A DNA stretch of 64,000 nucleotides from DASSLY01 sp035689185 (GCA_035689185.1 DASSLY010000033.1:1-64000); one strand, 5' to 3'. Positions 50,676 through 60,275 are shown, numbered from the stretch's first letter. Made by a program: numbers and translations. Notes: generated from the letters alone by a model not told the origin.

Positions 50676-53600
50676 ATGAGCTACCCGAAGACCCATGCCA
50701 CCGGCGCCGCGGCGCCCGGGGTGGCGACCAGCCCCCGGTTCCCCGAGATCGAGCAGCGGGTCCTCGCCTACTGGGCGGCCGACGGCACGTTCCAGGCATC
50801 CGTCGAGGGCCGCCCCGCCGGTGCCGACGGCGCCAACGAGTTCGTCTTCTACGACGGGCCGCCGTTCGCCAACGGGCTGCCGCACTACGGCCACCTGCTC
50901 ACCGGCTACGTCAAGGACCTCGTCCCGCGCTACCAGACGATGCGGGGCCGGCGGGTCGAGCGGCGGTTCGGCTGGGACTGCCACGGGCTGCCGGCCGAGC
51001 TGGAGGCCCAGCGGGTGCTGGGGATCACCACCAAGGCGGAGATCCTCGAGCTGGGCATCGAGAAGTTCAACCAGACGTGCCGCCAGTCGGTGCTGCGCTA
51101 CACCGACGAGTGGCAGGCCTACGTCACCCGGCAGGCGCGGTGGGTCGACTTCGAGCACGACTACAAGACGCTGAACCCGGACTACATGGAGTCGGTGACC
51201 TGGGCGTTCAAGACCCTGTACGACAAGGGCCTGGTCTACCAGGGCCTACGGGTCCTGCCGTACTGCTGGAACGACGAGACCCCGCTGTCCAACCACGAGC
51301 TGCGGATGGACGACGACGCCTACCAGCCGCGCCAGGACCCCTCGGTCACCGTGTGGGTGGAGCTGGAGACCGGCGAGCGGCTGCTGGCATGGACCACGAC
51401 GCCGTGGACGTTGCCGAGCAACCTGGCCATGGCGGTCGGCGCCGACGTGGACTACGTGACCGTGCTGCACGACGGGGTTCCGTATGTCGTCGCGGAGGCC
51501 CGGCTAGCGTCATACGCAAGGGAGTTCGGTGAGGCTCCGGAAGTCGTGGCGCGGCGCAAGGGCAGCGACCTGGTGGGGCTCCGGTACGCGCCGCTGTTCC
51601 CGTTCTTCGCCGACGCCGAGGTGTGGGGGACAGGCTCGGCGTTCGTCGTGGTCGCCTCCGACCACGTCACCGTCGAGGACGGCACCGGCGTGGTTCACCT
51701 GGCCCCGGCCTACGGCGAGGACGACCACCGGGTCTGCGAGGCCCACGGGATCCCCGTGTTGCTGACCGTGGACGAGCGTGCGCGGTTCACCTCCGTCGTG
51801 CCGCCGTACTCGGGCCAGCACGTGTTCGAGGCGAACCGGGCGATCATCAACGACCTCAAGGCAGCCGGGGCGCTGCTCCGGGAGGAGAGCTACGTCCACG
51901 CCTACCCCCACTGCTGGCGGTGCCGGAACCCGTTGATCTACAAAGCGGTTTCCTCCTGGTTCGTGCAGGTGACGGCGTTCCGCGACCGCATGGTCGAGCT
52001 CAACGAGCAGATCACCTGGGTGCCGGACCACGTCAAGCACGGCCAGTTCGGCAAGTGGCTGTCCAACGCCCGCGACTGGTCGATCAGCCGGAACCGCTTC
52101 TGGGGCAGCCCGATCCCGGTGTGGCAGTCCGACGACCCGGCCTACCCGCGGACGGAGGTCTACGGCTCGTTCGCGGAGCTGTCGGCGGCGTTCGGCGTCG
52201 AGGTGACCGACCTGCACCGGCCGTTCGTGGACGAGCTGGTCCGGCCGAACCCCGACGACCCGCGTCCGGTCGGGCAGGGCCGGTCGATGATGCGGCGCGT
52301 GCCGGACGTGCTCGACGTGTGGTTCGACTCCGGGTCGATGCCGTTCGCCCAGGTCCACTACCCGTTCGAGAGCACCGAGTGGTTCGACAACCACTTCCCC
52401 GGCGACTTCATCGTGGAGTACGTCAGCCAGACCCGGGGCTGGTTCTACACCATGCACGTCCTGGCGACCGCGCTGTTCGACCGGCCGGCGTTCAAGTCCT
52501 GCGTCAGCCACGGCGTCGTCCTGGGCAGCGACGGGCAGAAGATGAGCAAGTCGCTGCGGAACTACCCGGACGTGTCGGAGGTCTTCGACCGTGACGGTGC
52601 CGACGCGATGCGCTGGTTCCTCATGTCCTCGCCGATCCTGCGGGGCGGCAACCTGGTCGTGACCGAGCAGGGCATCCGCGACGGGGTGCGGCAGGTGCTC
52701 ATCTCGCTGTGGAACACCTGGTACTTCTTCGTCCTCTACGCGAACGCGGCCCGCGGCGGCACGGGGTACCAGGCGTCGTGGTCGACCGCCTCGACCGATG
52801 TCCTGGACCGGTACCTGCTGGCCAAGCTCGGTGCATTCGTCACCGAGGTGCAGGGCCAGCTGGACGAGTATGACGTCGCCACGGCCTGTGAGTCGCTGCG
52901 GACGTTCCTGGACGTGCTCACCAACTGGTACGTCCGGCGGTCCCGGGAGCGGTTCTGGGACGGGGAGAGCGCGGCGTCCACGGAGGCCTTCGACACGCTG
53001 TACACCGCGCTGGAGGTGGTGACCCGGGTGGCAGCACCGTTGCTGCCGCTGGTGACCGAGGAGATCTGGCGCGGGCTGACCGGCGGCCGTTCGGTCCACC
53101 TCACCGACTGGCCGGTCGCCGCGGACCTGCCCGCCGACGACGACCTGGTGGCGGCGATGGACCGGGCCCGTGAGGTCTGCTCCGCCGCGCTGGCGTTGCG
53201 CAAGGCTGGCGGGCTGCGGACCCGGCTGCCGTTGCGCGACCTCACCGTCGTGACGGCTGAGGCGACCTCGCTGAAGGAGTTCGCGGCCGTGGTGGCCGAG
53301 GAGGTGAACGTGCGCACGGTGACTCTGATGGAGGAGGGCTCCGGCGCGGACTTCGGTGTCTCGCAACGGCTCACGGTGAACGCCCGGGTCGCCGGCCCCC
53401 GGCTCGGCCGGGACGTGCAGGCCGCGATCAAGGCGAGCAAGTCCGGTGACTGGACGGTGTCCGAGGACGGCCTCGTCACCGTGGGCGGGCTGGAGCTGCG
53501 GGACGGCGAGTACTCCCTGGAGACCGTGGTCGCCGACGGCGGCGCGGCCACGGCGCTGCTCCCCGGCGGCGGCTTCGTGGTGCTGGACACCGCGGTGACG

Positions 53601-53879
53601 CCCGAGCTCGCCGCCGAGGGACTGGCCCGCGACGTCGTCCGTGCCGTCCAGCAGGCCCGGCGGGACGCGGGGCTGGCGGTCACCGACCGGATCAGCCTCA
53701 CCGTGCTCGGCGACGAGGCCGTGTGGGCAGCAGTGCTGGCCCATCAGCAGATGCTGATGGCCGAGACGCTCGCGGTCCAGTTCGGCGCGGCCGCGGACCT
53801 GTCCGCGCTGCCCGGCCAGGGAGTCGAAGCTGTCGTGGGCGATGGGCAGCCGGTGCGGCTCGTGCTGGCCAGACGGTGA
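50676..53879 (+). CDS. ileS: Isoleucyl-tRNA synthetase, long eukaryote-like type
   Basis: 1067-residue class I synthetase. The HIGH equivalent is PFANGLPHYGHLLTGY, the KMSKS loop is SDGQKMSKSLRNYPD, and a zinc-binding CWRC lies near 415. GRRVERRFGWDCHGLPAELEAQ and the length place it with the eukaryotic/mycobacterial-type IleRS, a group known for low mupirocin sensitivity. The editing domain and long C-terminal anticodon-binding region are complete. Regulated by the T-box leader. folC follows after 7 bp in the same operon. Confidence 0.96.
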   Translation: MSYPKTHATGAAAPGVATSPRFPEIEQRVLAYWAADGTFQASVEGRPAGADGANEFVFYDGPPFANGLPHYGHLLTGYVKDLVPRYQTMRGRRVERRFGWDCHGLPAELEAQRVLGITTKAEILELGIEKFNQTCRQSVLRYTDEWQAYVTRQARWVDFEHDYKTLNPDYMESVTWAFKTLYDKGLVYQGLRVLPYCWNDETPLSNHELRMDDDAYQPRQDPSVTVWVELETGERLLAWTTTPWTLPSNLAMAVGADVDYVTVLHDGVPYVVAEARLASYAREFGEAPEVVARRKGSDLVGLRYAPLFPFFADAEVWGTGSAFVVVASDHVTVEDGTGVVHLAPAYGEDDHRVCEAHGIPVLLTVDERARFTSVVPPYSGQHVFEANRAIINDLKAAGALLREESYVHAYPHCWRCRNPLIYKAVSSWFVQVTAFRDRMVELNEQITWVPDHVKHGQFGKWLSNARDWSISRNRFWGSPIPVWQSDDPAYPRTEVYGSFAELSAAFGVEVTDLHRPFVDELVRPNPDDPRPVGQGRSMMRRVPDVLDVWFDSGSMPFAQVHYPFESTEWFDNHFPGDFIVEYVSQTRGWFYTMHVLATALFDRPAFKSCVSHGVVLGSDGQKMSKSLRNYPDVSEVFDRDGADAMRWFLMSSPILRGGNLVVTEQGIRDGVRQVLISLWNTWYFFVLYANAARGGTGYQASWSTASTDVLDRYLLAKLGAFVTEVQGQLDEYDVATACESLRTFLDVLTNWYVRRSRERFWDGESAASTEAFDTLYTALEVVTRVAAPLLPLVTEEIWRGLTGGRSVHLTDWPVAADLPADDDLVAAMDRAREVCSAALALRKAGGLRTRLPLRDLTVVTAEATSLKEFAAVVAEEVNVRTVTLMEEGSGADFGVSQRLTVNARVAGPRLGRDVQAAIKASKSGDWTVSEDGLVTVGGLELRDGEYSLETVVADGGAATALLPGGGFVVLDTAVTPELAAEGLARDVVRAVQQARRDAGLAVTDRISLTVLGDEAVWAAVLAHQQMLMAETLAVQFGAAADLSALPGQGVEAVVGDGQPVRLVLARR

Positions 53880-53886
53880 GCAGGCG

Positions 53887-55275
53887 ATGAGCGGGCGCCC
53901 AGGCGCGGCCCAGCGGCACGCTGCCGAGCAGCTAGAGGTCCGTCGGCGGATGCGCGAGGTGGAGGAGGCGATCCTGGGCCGGACGCCCGAGGGCATGCCG
54001 GAGCCGTCGCTGGAGCGTGTCGTGGCGCTGATGGACCTGCTTGGGCAGCCGCAGCGTGCGTTCCCCGTGGTCCACCTGACCGGGACCAACGGCAAGACCA
54101 CCACGACGCGGATAGTGGAACGGCTGCTGCGCGAGCTGGGACTGACGACAGGCCGGTTCATCTCACCGCACCTGCACGACATCCGGGAGCGGGTGGCCTT
54201 GAACGGCAGCCCGGTCGACCCGCAGCGGTTCGTCGCGGCATACGAGGACGTGCTGCCGTTCGTCGAACTGGTGGACGCGCGGTCGGCCGAGCGGTCCGGA
54301 CCGCGGATGACCTACTTCGAGGTCGTGGTCGCGGTCGCGTTCGCCGCGTTCGCCGACGCCCCGGTCGACGTCGCGGTGGTCGAGGTGGGGCTGGGCGGCG
54401 CCTGGGATGCGACCAACGTCGCGGACGGGACGGTCGCGGTCGTCACGCCGGTGGCGCTGGACCACCAGCGGCTGCTCGGCGAGCGGGTCGAGCAGATCGC
54501 GGCCGAGAAGAGCGGCATCATCAAGGCGGGCGCCATCGCGGTGAGCGCCGTGCAGGAGCCGGAGGTCGCGGCGGTCCTGATCAATCGCGCTGCCGAGGTG
54601 GGTGCGCGAATCTGCTTCGAGGGCAACGACTTCGGCGTGCTGACCCGGGAGCTGGCGGTGGGCGGGCAGCGTGTCTCGCTGCGTGGCCTGGCCGGCGACT
54701 ACGAGGACGTTCTCCTGCCGCTGCACGGGCCGCACCAGGCGCAGAACGCCGCCACGGCCGTGGCGGCGGTGGAGGCGTTCCTCGGCGGCGGCGAGCAGCG
54801 CATCGACCCTGAGGTCGTGCAGGCGGCCTTCGCGGACGTGACGTCGCCGGGACGACTGGAGGTGGTCCGCCGCTCGCCCACCGTCCTGGTCGACGCGGCC
54901 CACAACCCGGCCGGGGCGCAGTCCCTGCGGACGGCGCTGGAGGACGGATTCACCTTCAGCCGGCTGGTCGGCGTCTTCGGCGTCCTGCAGGACAAGGCAG
55001 CCGAGCAGATGCTGGAGATCCTGGAGCCGGTGCTCGACCACGTGGTGCTGACCCGCACCACCTCCCCCCGCGCCACCCCGCCGGAGCGGCTGGCGGAGCT
55101 CGCGGCGGACATCTTCGGCGAGGACCGGGTCAGCGTGGTACCGCACCTGCCGGACGCGCTGGACCGAGCCGCCGAGCTGGCCGACGAGGGGGGAGTGGGC
55201 GGCGGGGTCATCGCCACCGGCTCGATCACCACCGTCGGGGAGGTGCGCCGGCTGCTTGGCCGTGAGGACGGCTGA
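53887..55275 (+). CDS. folC: Folylpolyglutamate synthase / dihydrofolate synthase
   Basis: 462-residue cytosolic Mur-ligase-fold enzyme adding glutamates to folate. The P-loop is HLTGTNGKTTTTRIVERLL; the folate/Mg region is RFISPHLHDIRERVALNG and the linker VEVGLGGAWDATNV. The C-terminal domain has LVDAAHNPAGAQSLR. ATG 53887 lies 7 bp after the ileS stop. In many actinobacteria valS or ileS, folC, DUF4233 and ndk are neighbours, as here, except that an extra gene lies between folC and DUF4233. Confidence 0.95.
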   Translation: MSGRPGAAQRHAAEQLEVRRRMREVEEAILGRTPEGMPEPSLERVVALMDLLGQPQRAFPVVHLTGTNGKTTTTRIVERLLRELGLTTGRFISPHLHDIRERVALNGSPVDPQRFVAAYEDVLPFVELVDARSAERSGPRMTYFEVVVAVAFAAFADAPVDVAVVEVGLGGAWDATNVADGTVAVVTPVALDHQRLLGERVEQIAAEKSGIIKAGAIAVSAVQEPEVAAVLINRAAEVGARICFEGNDFGVLTRELAVGGQRVSLRGLAGDYEDVLLPLHGPHQAQNAATAVAAVEAFLGGGEQRIDPEVVQAAFADVTSPGRLEVVRRSPTVLVDAAHNPAGAQSLRTALEDGFTFSRLVGVFGVLQDKAAEQMLEILEPVLDHVVLTRTTSPRATPPERLAELAADIFGEDRVSVVPHLPDALDRAAELADEGGVGGGVIATGSITTVGEVRRLLGREDG

Positions 55276-55359
55276 GCGCTCGCTCGTGTCCGCGTATCAC
55301 CGGGGTGCCCGCCCCTCTCTCCTGCCATGACCGGCCCGCCGTCCGAAGGAGCAGCGAAG

Positions 55360-56364
55360 ATGCCACTGCAGTCGTATGGGGTCCTTGCCGGGCGCGCGGT
55401 CGCCAGCCGCCGGGAGGGTGGGGCGGACACACCGCACTACCAGATCCACCTGCAGGATGCGCAGGGCACGGACTTCCGGGTGGCCGTCAATGTGATGTCG
55501 CAGCAGTCCCCGTCGGAGCTGCTCTACCTGGTCGACGACGACTTCACCCATCCGATCCTGGACCTGCTGCCCGGCGACGGGTGGACGGCGCTGCCCGCGG
55601 CCGCCGGCGGCGCCAACCTCGACTTCATCCGGGGCAACCTGTTCGACCGCTCGGCCATGCGCCTGCTGCCCCCTGACGCCGCCGGCCCGGACAACGACCT
55701 CGCCGACCTGCTCGACCACTACGTCGGCCAGGCGGTCGCCGACCCCGCGGCCCGGATCCACGCCTTCGGCGAGCGCTGGCCGACCGAGGCCACGGTCCCG
55801 GACAAGGTCTTCGGCTTCCTGCCCGGCAACGGGGTGCACGACATCCACATGAACCAGGGCAACAGCGGGGCGTTCCGCCGCGACGACGGCGTCTGGCAGG
55901 ACGGCGGGCTGCTGCTGCACTTTCCGGACCGGTCCCGGTTCGTCGCGGTGTTCCTGGCCTTCCAGAGCCAGATCTGGCACACCGACGACCAGACTGGGCA
56001 CGCCCTGGGCGACGAGCCGGGTCAGCCGCTGGGCAGCGGTGACGGATCGGTCCGCATCGTCGGCGCCCTCGTCAACCCCGCCGGCCCCGCCCCCGAGGCC
56101 GAGGCGGTGACGTTGCTCAACGCCTCGCCGGCGCCGGTCGACCTGACCGGCTGGCGGGTCGCGGACCGGATGAAGCGCACCTGCCCGGTGCCGGGGGGCC
56201 GCCTGGCCGCGGGTGCGTCCGTGCGCGTGCCACTGGGCGAGGGGGTACAGCTCGGCAACGGCGGAGGCACCATCACCGTTCTCGACCCGGCCGGGCTCAA
56301 GGTGGACGGCGTCGCCTACACCGGCTCGCAGGCGGCCCGGGAGGGCTGGACCCTCGTCTTCTGA
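55360..56364 (+). CDS. DUF2278 (YukJ-like) protein fused to a lamin-tail domain
   Basis: 334 residues. Residues 1-225 match DUF2278: MPLQSYGVLAGRAVASRREG at the start, then HYQIHLQDAQGTDFRVAVNVMSQ and FGFLPGNGVHDIHMNQGN. From about 228 an immunoglobulin-like lamin-tail domain follows (VTLLNASPAPVDLTGWRVAD and the end GVAYTGSQAAREGW). The biochemical role of DUF2278 is unknown; lamin-tail domains often mark extracellular or envelope proteins, but no signal peptide is seen. A GAAGGAG ribosome site sets the ATG. It interrupts the usual folC-DUF4233-ndk order. Confidence 0.85.
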   Translation: MPLQSYGVLAGRAVASRREGGADTPHYQIHLQDAQGTDFRVAVNVMSQQSPSELLYLVDDDFTHPILDLLPGDGWTALPAAAGGANLDFIRGNLFDRSAMRLLPPDAAGPDNDLADLLDHYVGQAVADPAARIHAFGERWPTEATVPDKVFGFLPGNGVHDIHMNQGNSGAFRRDDGVWQDGGLLLHFPDRSRFVAVFLAFQSQIWHTDDQTGHALGDEPGQPLGSGDGSVRIVGALVNPAGPAPEAEAVTLLNASPAPVDLTGWRVADRMKRTCPVPGGRLAAGASVRVPLGEGVQLGNGGGTITVLDPAGLKVDGVAYTGSQAAREGWTLVF

Positions 56365-56438
56365 CACACGGCCCCGTGACAGGCTGACCTCGTGCTCGCC
56401 GCCGGTTGCTGCCCCGTCACGACCTCGTCCGGCCTGCC

Positions 56439-56840
56439 GTGAGCGGTCTGCGCGTCTACGGACCCCTCGGCCGGATGGCTCGCCGCCTGGCCGCCGTGGT
56501 GCTCGTCGGCCAGGCGCTGGCGGTGTTCTTCGCCGCCCTGGTCGCGCGCGCCCTCGCCGCGCTGGACGTCGGCAGCCCCGAGTGGCAGCTGTGGGCCGGG
56601 GTGGGGCTGGCCGTGGCCTGCGTGCTGGCCTCGGGACTGCTCCGTATGCCGTTCGGAGTCACCGTGGGCTGGGTCTTGCAGGTGCTCACGCTCGCCTACG
56701 CGGTCGTGGTGCCGATGATGCTGGTCGTCGGCGCCGTCTTCCTTGCGCTGTGGCTGATGGCGCTGCTGCAGGGAGCGCGGATGGACGCGCACGCCGCGCG
56801 GGTCGACGCCCAGTGGCGAGCCGACCACCCGCAGGGGTGA
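56439..56840 (+). CDS. DUF4233 membrane protein
   Basis: 133 residues with four hydrophobic spans: LAAVVLVGQALAVFFAALV, LWAGVGLAVACVLASGLL, VTVGWVLQVLTLAYAVVVP and MLVVGAVFLALWLMALL. The length, spacing and position before ndk match the DUF4233 family, which is regularly found between folC and ndk in actinobacteria; its function is unknown. GTG 56439 is used because it follows directly on an actinobacterial-style start context; longer N-terminal extension looks non-coding. Confidence 0.85.
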   Translation: MSGLRVYGPLGRMARRLAAVVLVGQALAVFFAALVARALAALDVGSPEWQLWAGVGLAVACVLASGLLRMPFGVTVGWVLQVLTLAYAVVVPMMLVVGAVFLALWLMALLQGARMDAHAARVDAQWRADHPQG

Positions 56841-56850
56841 TGCCCCGCGG

Positions 56851-56856
56851 TAGGTT
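56851..56856 (+). promoter_or_regulatory. -10 box (TAGGTT) for leaderless ndk
   Basis: TAGGTT ends 6 nt before GTG 56863, so ndk may have its own leaderless transcript besides the operon. Confidence 0.4.
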
Positions 56857-56862
56857 CGCGCC

Positions 56863-57288
56863 GTGGCCGACGTCGAGCGCACCCTGGTCCTGGTCAAACC
56901 GGACGGCTACCGCCGCGGGCTCTCCGGGGAGGTGCTGCGCCGGGTCGAGGCCAAGGGCTACCAGCTGGAGGCGCTGGCCGTGCTCACCCCAGACCGGGAG
57001 CGGCTGTCCCGGCACTACGCCGAGCACGAGGGCAAGCCGTTCTACGAGCCGCTGCTGGAGTTCATGGCCAGCGGGCCGGTGACCGCCGCGGTCGTCAGCG
57101 GCCACCGCTGCATCGAGGGGTTCCGGGCGCTGGCCGGCGCCACCGACCCGAGCGCGGCCCTGCCGGGGACCATCCGCGGGGACCTGGGCCGCGACTGGGG
57201 GCTGAAGGTCCAGCAGAACATCGTCCACGGTTCGGACTCCCCGCAGTCCGCGGCCCGCGAGATCGCCATCTGGTTCCCCGAGCTGTAG
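56863..57288 (+). CDS. ndk: Nucleoside diphosphate kinase
   Basis: 141-residue cytosolic enzyme that transfers the terminal phosphate between nucleoside triphosphates and diphosphates. It begins RTLVLVKPDGYRRGLSGEVL, and the catalytic His lies in QQNIVHGSDSPQSAAREIAIWF. The middle holds VSGHRCIEGFRALAGATDP. The length is standard. It follows DUF4233 by 22 bp. Confidence 0.97.
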   Translation: MADVERTLVLVKPDGYRRGLSGEVLRRVEAKGYQLEALAVLTPDRERLSRHYAEHEGKPFYEPLLEFMASGPVTAAVVSGHRCIEGFRALAGATDPSAALPGTIRGDLGRDWGLKVQQNIVHGSDSPQSAAREIAIWFPEL

Positions 57289-57434
57289 CGGCTGCGCTGC
57301 GCGACGGGCCTGACTCGACGCCGACGAGCTCGAGCTAGGCCATCACCCGCCGGACCGATCTCCTGTCGCCGCACCCCGGCCCCGGGCCCCCTTCGGAGCG
57401 TCCCGCGCGATTAGGGCGGCCCGACCCCGGCTGG

Positions 57435-57440
57435 TAGGCT
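57435..57440 (+). promoter_or_regulatory. -10 box (TAGGCT) for rpsO
   Basis: TAGGCT lies 89 bp upstream of the rpsO GTG, in a 241-bp gap after ndk that has no other gene. Confidence 0.4.
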
Positions 57441-57529
57441 GGCCAACTGCCGTGGAACGGCCGCGGAGCCACAGAGCCCGGGTGGACAAGCCCCGGTGCG
57501 CCGCGCAGCGAGATGCCAAGGAGAAGCCA

Positions 57530-57799
57530 GTGCCGCTGGATGCTGCTGTCAAGGCCAGGATCATGACCGAGTACGCCACCAACGCTGGCGACACCGGTTC
57601 CCCCGAGGTGCAGGTCGCGCTGCTCACGCAGCGGATCAAGGACCTCACCGAGCACGCGCGGGAGCACAAGCACGACCACCACAGCCGGCGTGGCCTGCTG
57701 CTGCTGGTCGGCAAGCGGCGGCGCCTCCTGCGCTACCTCGAGACGACCGACATCGAGCGCTACCGCGCGCTGATCAAGCGGCTCGGCCTGCGCCGATAG
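57530..57799 (+). CDS. rpsO: 30S ribosomal protein S15
   Basis: 89 residues, the standard S15 length. It binds 16S rRNA early in small-subunit assembly. The patterns EYATNAGDTGSPEVQVALLT, KDHHSRRGLL-like HDHHSRRGLLLLVGKRRRLL and the ending YRALIKRLGLRR are diagnostic. GTG 57530 is preceded by AAGGAGA. pnp follows, the conserved rpsO-pnp arrangement, with a terminator-like hairpin and a nested hairpin between. Confidence 0.97.
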   Translation: MPLDAAVKARIMTEYATNAGDTGSPEVQVALLTQRIKDLTEHAREHKHDHHSRRGLLLLVGKRRRLLRYLETTDIERYRALIKRLGLRR

Positions 57800-57814
57800 C
57801 GCCCTCGGAACGGG

Positions 57815-57846
57815 AAGGCGGCCCGACTCACGCGAGCGGGTCGCCT
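57815..57846 (+). terminator. Hairpin terminator/attenuator after rpsO
   Basis: AAGGCGGCCCG pairs with CGGGTCGCCTT around a short loop and is followed by TTGCGCGTTT. The position 15 bp after the rpsO stop suggests partial termination before pnp. Confidence 0.6.
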
Positions 57847-57865
57847 TTGCGCGTTTGACCTGCCG

Positions 57866-57908
57866 GTATGCCGCGCACGCGGCGCAGCGCGCCGAGCACG
57901 CGGCATAC
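57866..57908 (+). promoter_or_regulatory. Nested hairpin in the pnp leader
   Basis: Arms GTATGCCGCG (57866-57875) and CGCGGCATAC (57899-57908) are perfect inverses, with an inner GGCGC/GCGCC hairpin (57881-57893). It lies 88 bp before the pnp start. In E. coli the pnp leader is cut in a hairpin by RNase III for autoregulation; a similar role here is an inference. Confidence 0.55.
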
Positions 57909-57996
57909 GGGCAGCTGATGGAAAGCCCGCGCACAACGACGATGCGCGAGGTGTGGACGAGTGAAGAGCGCTCGTAGGACAAGAAACGGAGGGCCC

Positions 57997-60249
57997 ATGG
58001 AGGGTCCAGAGATCACCTTCGCCGAAGCCGTCATCGACAACGGCAGCTTCGGCACCCGCACCATCCGGTTCGAGACGGGGCGGCTGGCCAGGCAGGCGGG
58101 CGGCGCGGTCGCCGCATACCTGGACGACGACAGCATGCTGCTGTCCACCACGACGGCGGGCAAGTCCCCGCGCGAGGGGTTCGACTTCTTCCCGCTGACC
58201 GTCGACGTCGAGGAGCGGATGTATGCCGCCGGGAAGATCCCGGGCTCGTTCTTCCGTCGCGAGGGCCGTCCGTCCACCGACGCGATCCTGACCTGCCGGC
58301 TGATCGACCGGCCGCTGCGGCCCAGCTTCACCAAGGGGCTGCGCAACGAGATCCAGGTCGTCATCACCGTGCTCGCGCTGAACCCGGACCACCAGTACGA
58401 CGTGCTGGCGATCAACGCCGCGTCGGCGTCCACCCAGATCGCCGGGCTGCCGTTCAGCGGCCCGGTCGGCGGGGTGCGCGTCTCCCTCATCGAGGGCCAG
58501 TGGGTGGCGTTCCCGAACTTCAGCGACAGCGAGCGCTCGGTCTTCGACATGGTCGTGGCCGGTCGCATCGTGCAGACCAAGGACGGCGGTGAGGACGTCG
58601 CGATCATGATGGTCGAGGCCGAGGCGACCGAGTCCACCTGGGACCTGGTCAAGGGGCAGGGCAAGCAGGCGCCTACCGAGGAGGTTGTCGCCGGCGGGCT
58701 CGAGGCCGCCAAGGTCTTCATCGCCCAGCTCTGCAAGACCCAGGCGGAGCTGGCGGCCAAGACCGCCAAGCCCGTCGCCGAGTTCCCGCTGTTCCTGGAC
58801 TACCAGGACGACGTGTATGCCGCGGTCGAGGCCGCGGCGAGCGAGGACCTGGCGCAAGCGCTGACGATCGGCGGCAAGCAGGAGCGCGAGGACCGCATCG
58901 ACGAGCTCAAGGACGCGGTCAAGGGCAAGCTCGCCGGCGACTTCGAGGGCCGGGAGAAGGAGATCTCCGCCGCCTACCGGTCGGTCCAGAAGCAGCTGAT
59001 CCGTCACCGGATCCTGCGCGACAAGGTGCGGATCGACGGGCGCGGGCTGGCCGACATCCGCGCGCTGTCGGCCGAGGTCGAGGTGCTGCCCCGCGTGCAC
59101 GGGTCGGCGATCTTCGAGCGCGGGGAGACCCAGATCATGGGCATCACCACGTTGAACATGCTCCGGATGGAGCAGCAGCTGGACACCCTGTCGCCGGTGA
59201 CCCGCAAGCGGTACATGCACAACTACAACTTCCCGCCGTTCTCCACCGGCGAGACCGGTCGGGTCGGCTCGCCGAAGCGGCGCGAGATCGGGCACGGAGC
59301 CCTGGCCGAGCGGGCGCTCATGCCGGTGCTGCCGGGACGGGAGGAGTTCCCCTACGCGATCCGGCAGGTCTCGGAGGCACTCGGCTCGAACGGGTCCACG
59401 TCGATGGGCTCGGTCTGCGCGTCGACCTTGTCGCTGCTCAACGCTGGCGTGCCGCTGCGCGCTCCGGTCGCCGGCATCGCGATGGGCCTGGTGTCCGACG
59501 AGGTGGACGGGCAGACCGCGTACGCGGCGCTCACCGACATCCTCGGCGCGGAGGACGCGTTCGGGGACATGGACTTCAAGGTCGCCGGCACGCGGGAGTT
59601 CGTCACCGCGATCCAGCTGGACACCAAGCTGGACGGCATCCCGGCCTCGGTGCTGGCCGGCGCGCTGACCCAGGCCCGGGACGCCCGGCTGCACATCCTG
59701 GATGTCATGGCCGAGGCCATCGACACCCCGGACGAGATGAGCGAGTACGCCCCCCGGGTCATCTCGATCACCGTCCCGGTGGACAAGATCGGCGAGGTCA
59801 TCGGCCCGAAGGGCAAGATGATCAACCAGATCCAGGACGACACCGGGGCGCAGATCTCGATCGAGGACGACGGCACGATCTACATCGGCGCCACCGACGG
59901 CACCTCGGCCGAGGCCGCCCGGGCCGCGATCAACGCGATCGCCAACCCGCAGATGCCGGAAGTGGGCGAGCGGTTCCTGGGCACGGTGGTCAAGACGACC
60001 ACGTTCGGCGCGTTCGTCTCGTTGCTGCCCGGCAAGGACGGCCTGCTGCACATCTCCGAGGTGCGCAAGCTGGTCGGCGGCAAGCGGATCGACAACGTCG
60101 AGGACGTGCTGAAGATCGGCCAGAAGGTCCAGGTCGAGCTCAAGGAGATCGACCCCCGCGGCAAGCTGTCGCTGGCCGCGGTGGTCGCGGAGGGCGCGGA
60201 CACCCCCGCCGAGACCGACGCCCCGCCGGCGGAGGCCACCTCCTCCTGA
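57997..60249 (+). CDS. pnp: Polyribonucleotide nucleotidyltransferase (PNPase)
   Basis: 750-residue 3'-5' phosphorolytic RNase. Two RNase PH cores: the first with GSFFRREGRPSTDAILTCRLIDRPLRP, the second with RADIRALS-like GRGLADIRALSAEV and EREFVTAIQ-like TREFVTAIQLDTKLDG carrying the metal Asp residues. The KH domain holds VIGPKGKMINQIQDDTG, and the S1 domain begins GERFLGTVVKTTTFGAFVSLLPGKDGLLH. The start ATG 57997 is set by an ACGGAGGG ribosome site. It can also act as a guanosine pentaphosphate synthetase in actinobacteria. Confidence 0.97.
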   Translation: MEGPEITFAEAVIDNGSFGTRTIRFETGRLARQAGGAVAAYLDDDSMLLSTTTAGKSPREGFDFFPLTVDVEERMYAAGKIPGSFFRREGRPSTDAILTCRLIDRPLRPSFTKGLRNEIQVVITVLALNPDHQYDVLAINAASASTQIAGLPFSGPVGGVRVSLIEGQWVAFPNFSDSERSVFDMVVAGRIVQTKDGGEDVAIMMVEAEATESTWDLVKGQGKQAPTEEVVAGGLEAAKVFIAQLCKTQAELAAKTAKPVAEFPLFLDYQDDVYAAVEAAASEDLAQALTIGGKQEREDRIDELKDAVKGKLAGDFEGREKEISAAYRSVQKQLIRHRILRDKVRIDGRGLADIRALSAEVEVLPRVHGSAIFERGETQIMGITTLNMLRMEQQLDTLSPVTRKRYMHNYNFPPFSTGETGRVGSPKRREIGHGALAERALMPVLPGREEFPYAIRQVSEALGSNGSTSMGSVCASTLSLLNAGVPLRAPVAGIAMGLVSDEVDGQTAYAALTDILGAEDAFGDMDFKVAGTREFVTAIQLDTKLDGIPASVLAGALTQARDARLHILDVMAEAIDTPDEMSEYAPRVISITVPVDKIGEVIGPKGKMINQIQDDTGAQISIEDDGTIYIGATDGTSAEAARAAINAIANPQMPEVGERFLGTVVKTTTFGAFVSLLPGKDGLLHISEVRKLVGGKRIDNVEDVLKIGQKVQVELKEIDPRGKLSLAAVVAEGADTPAETDAPPAEATSS

Positions 60250-60275
60250 CCGCACGCCCCCCGCCACCCCATCGA

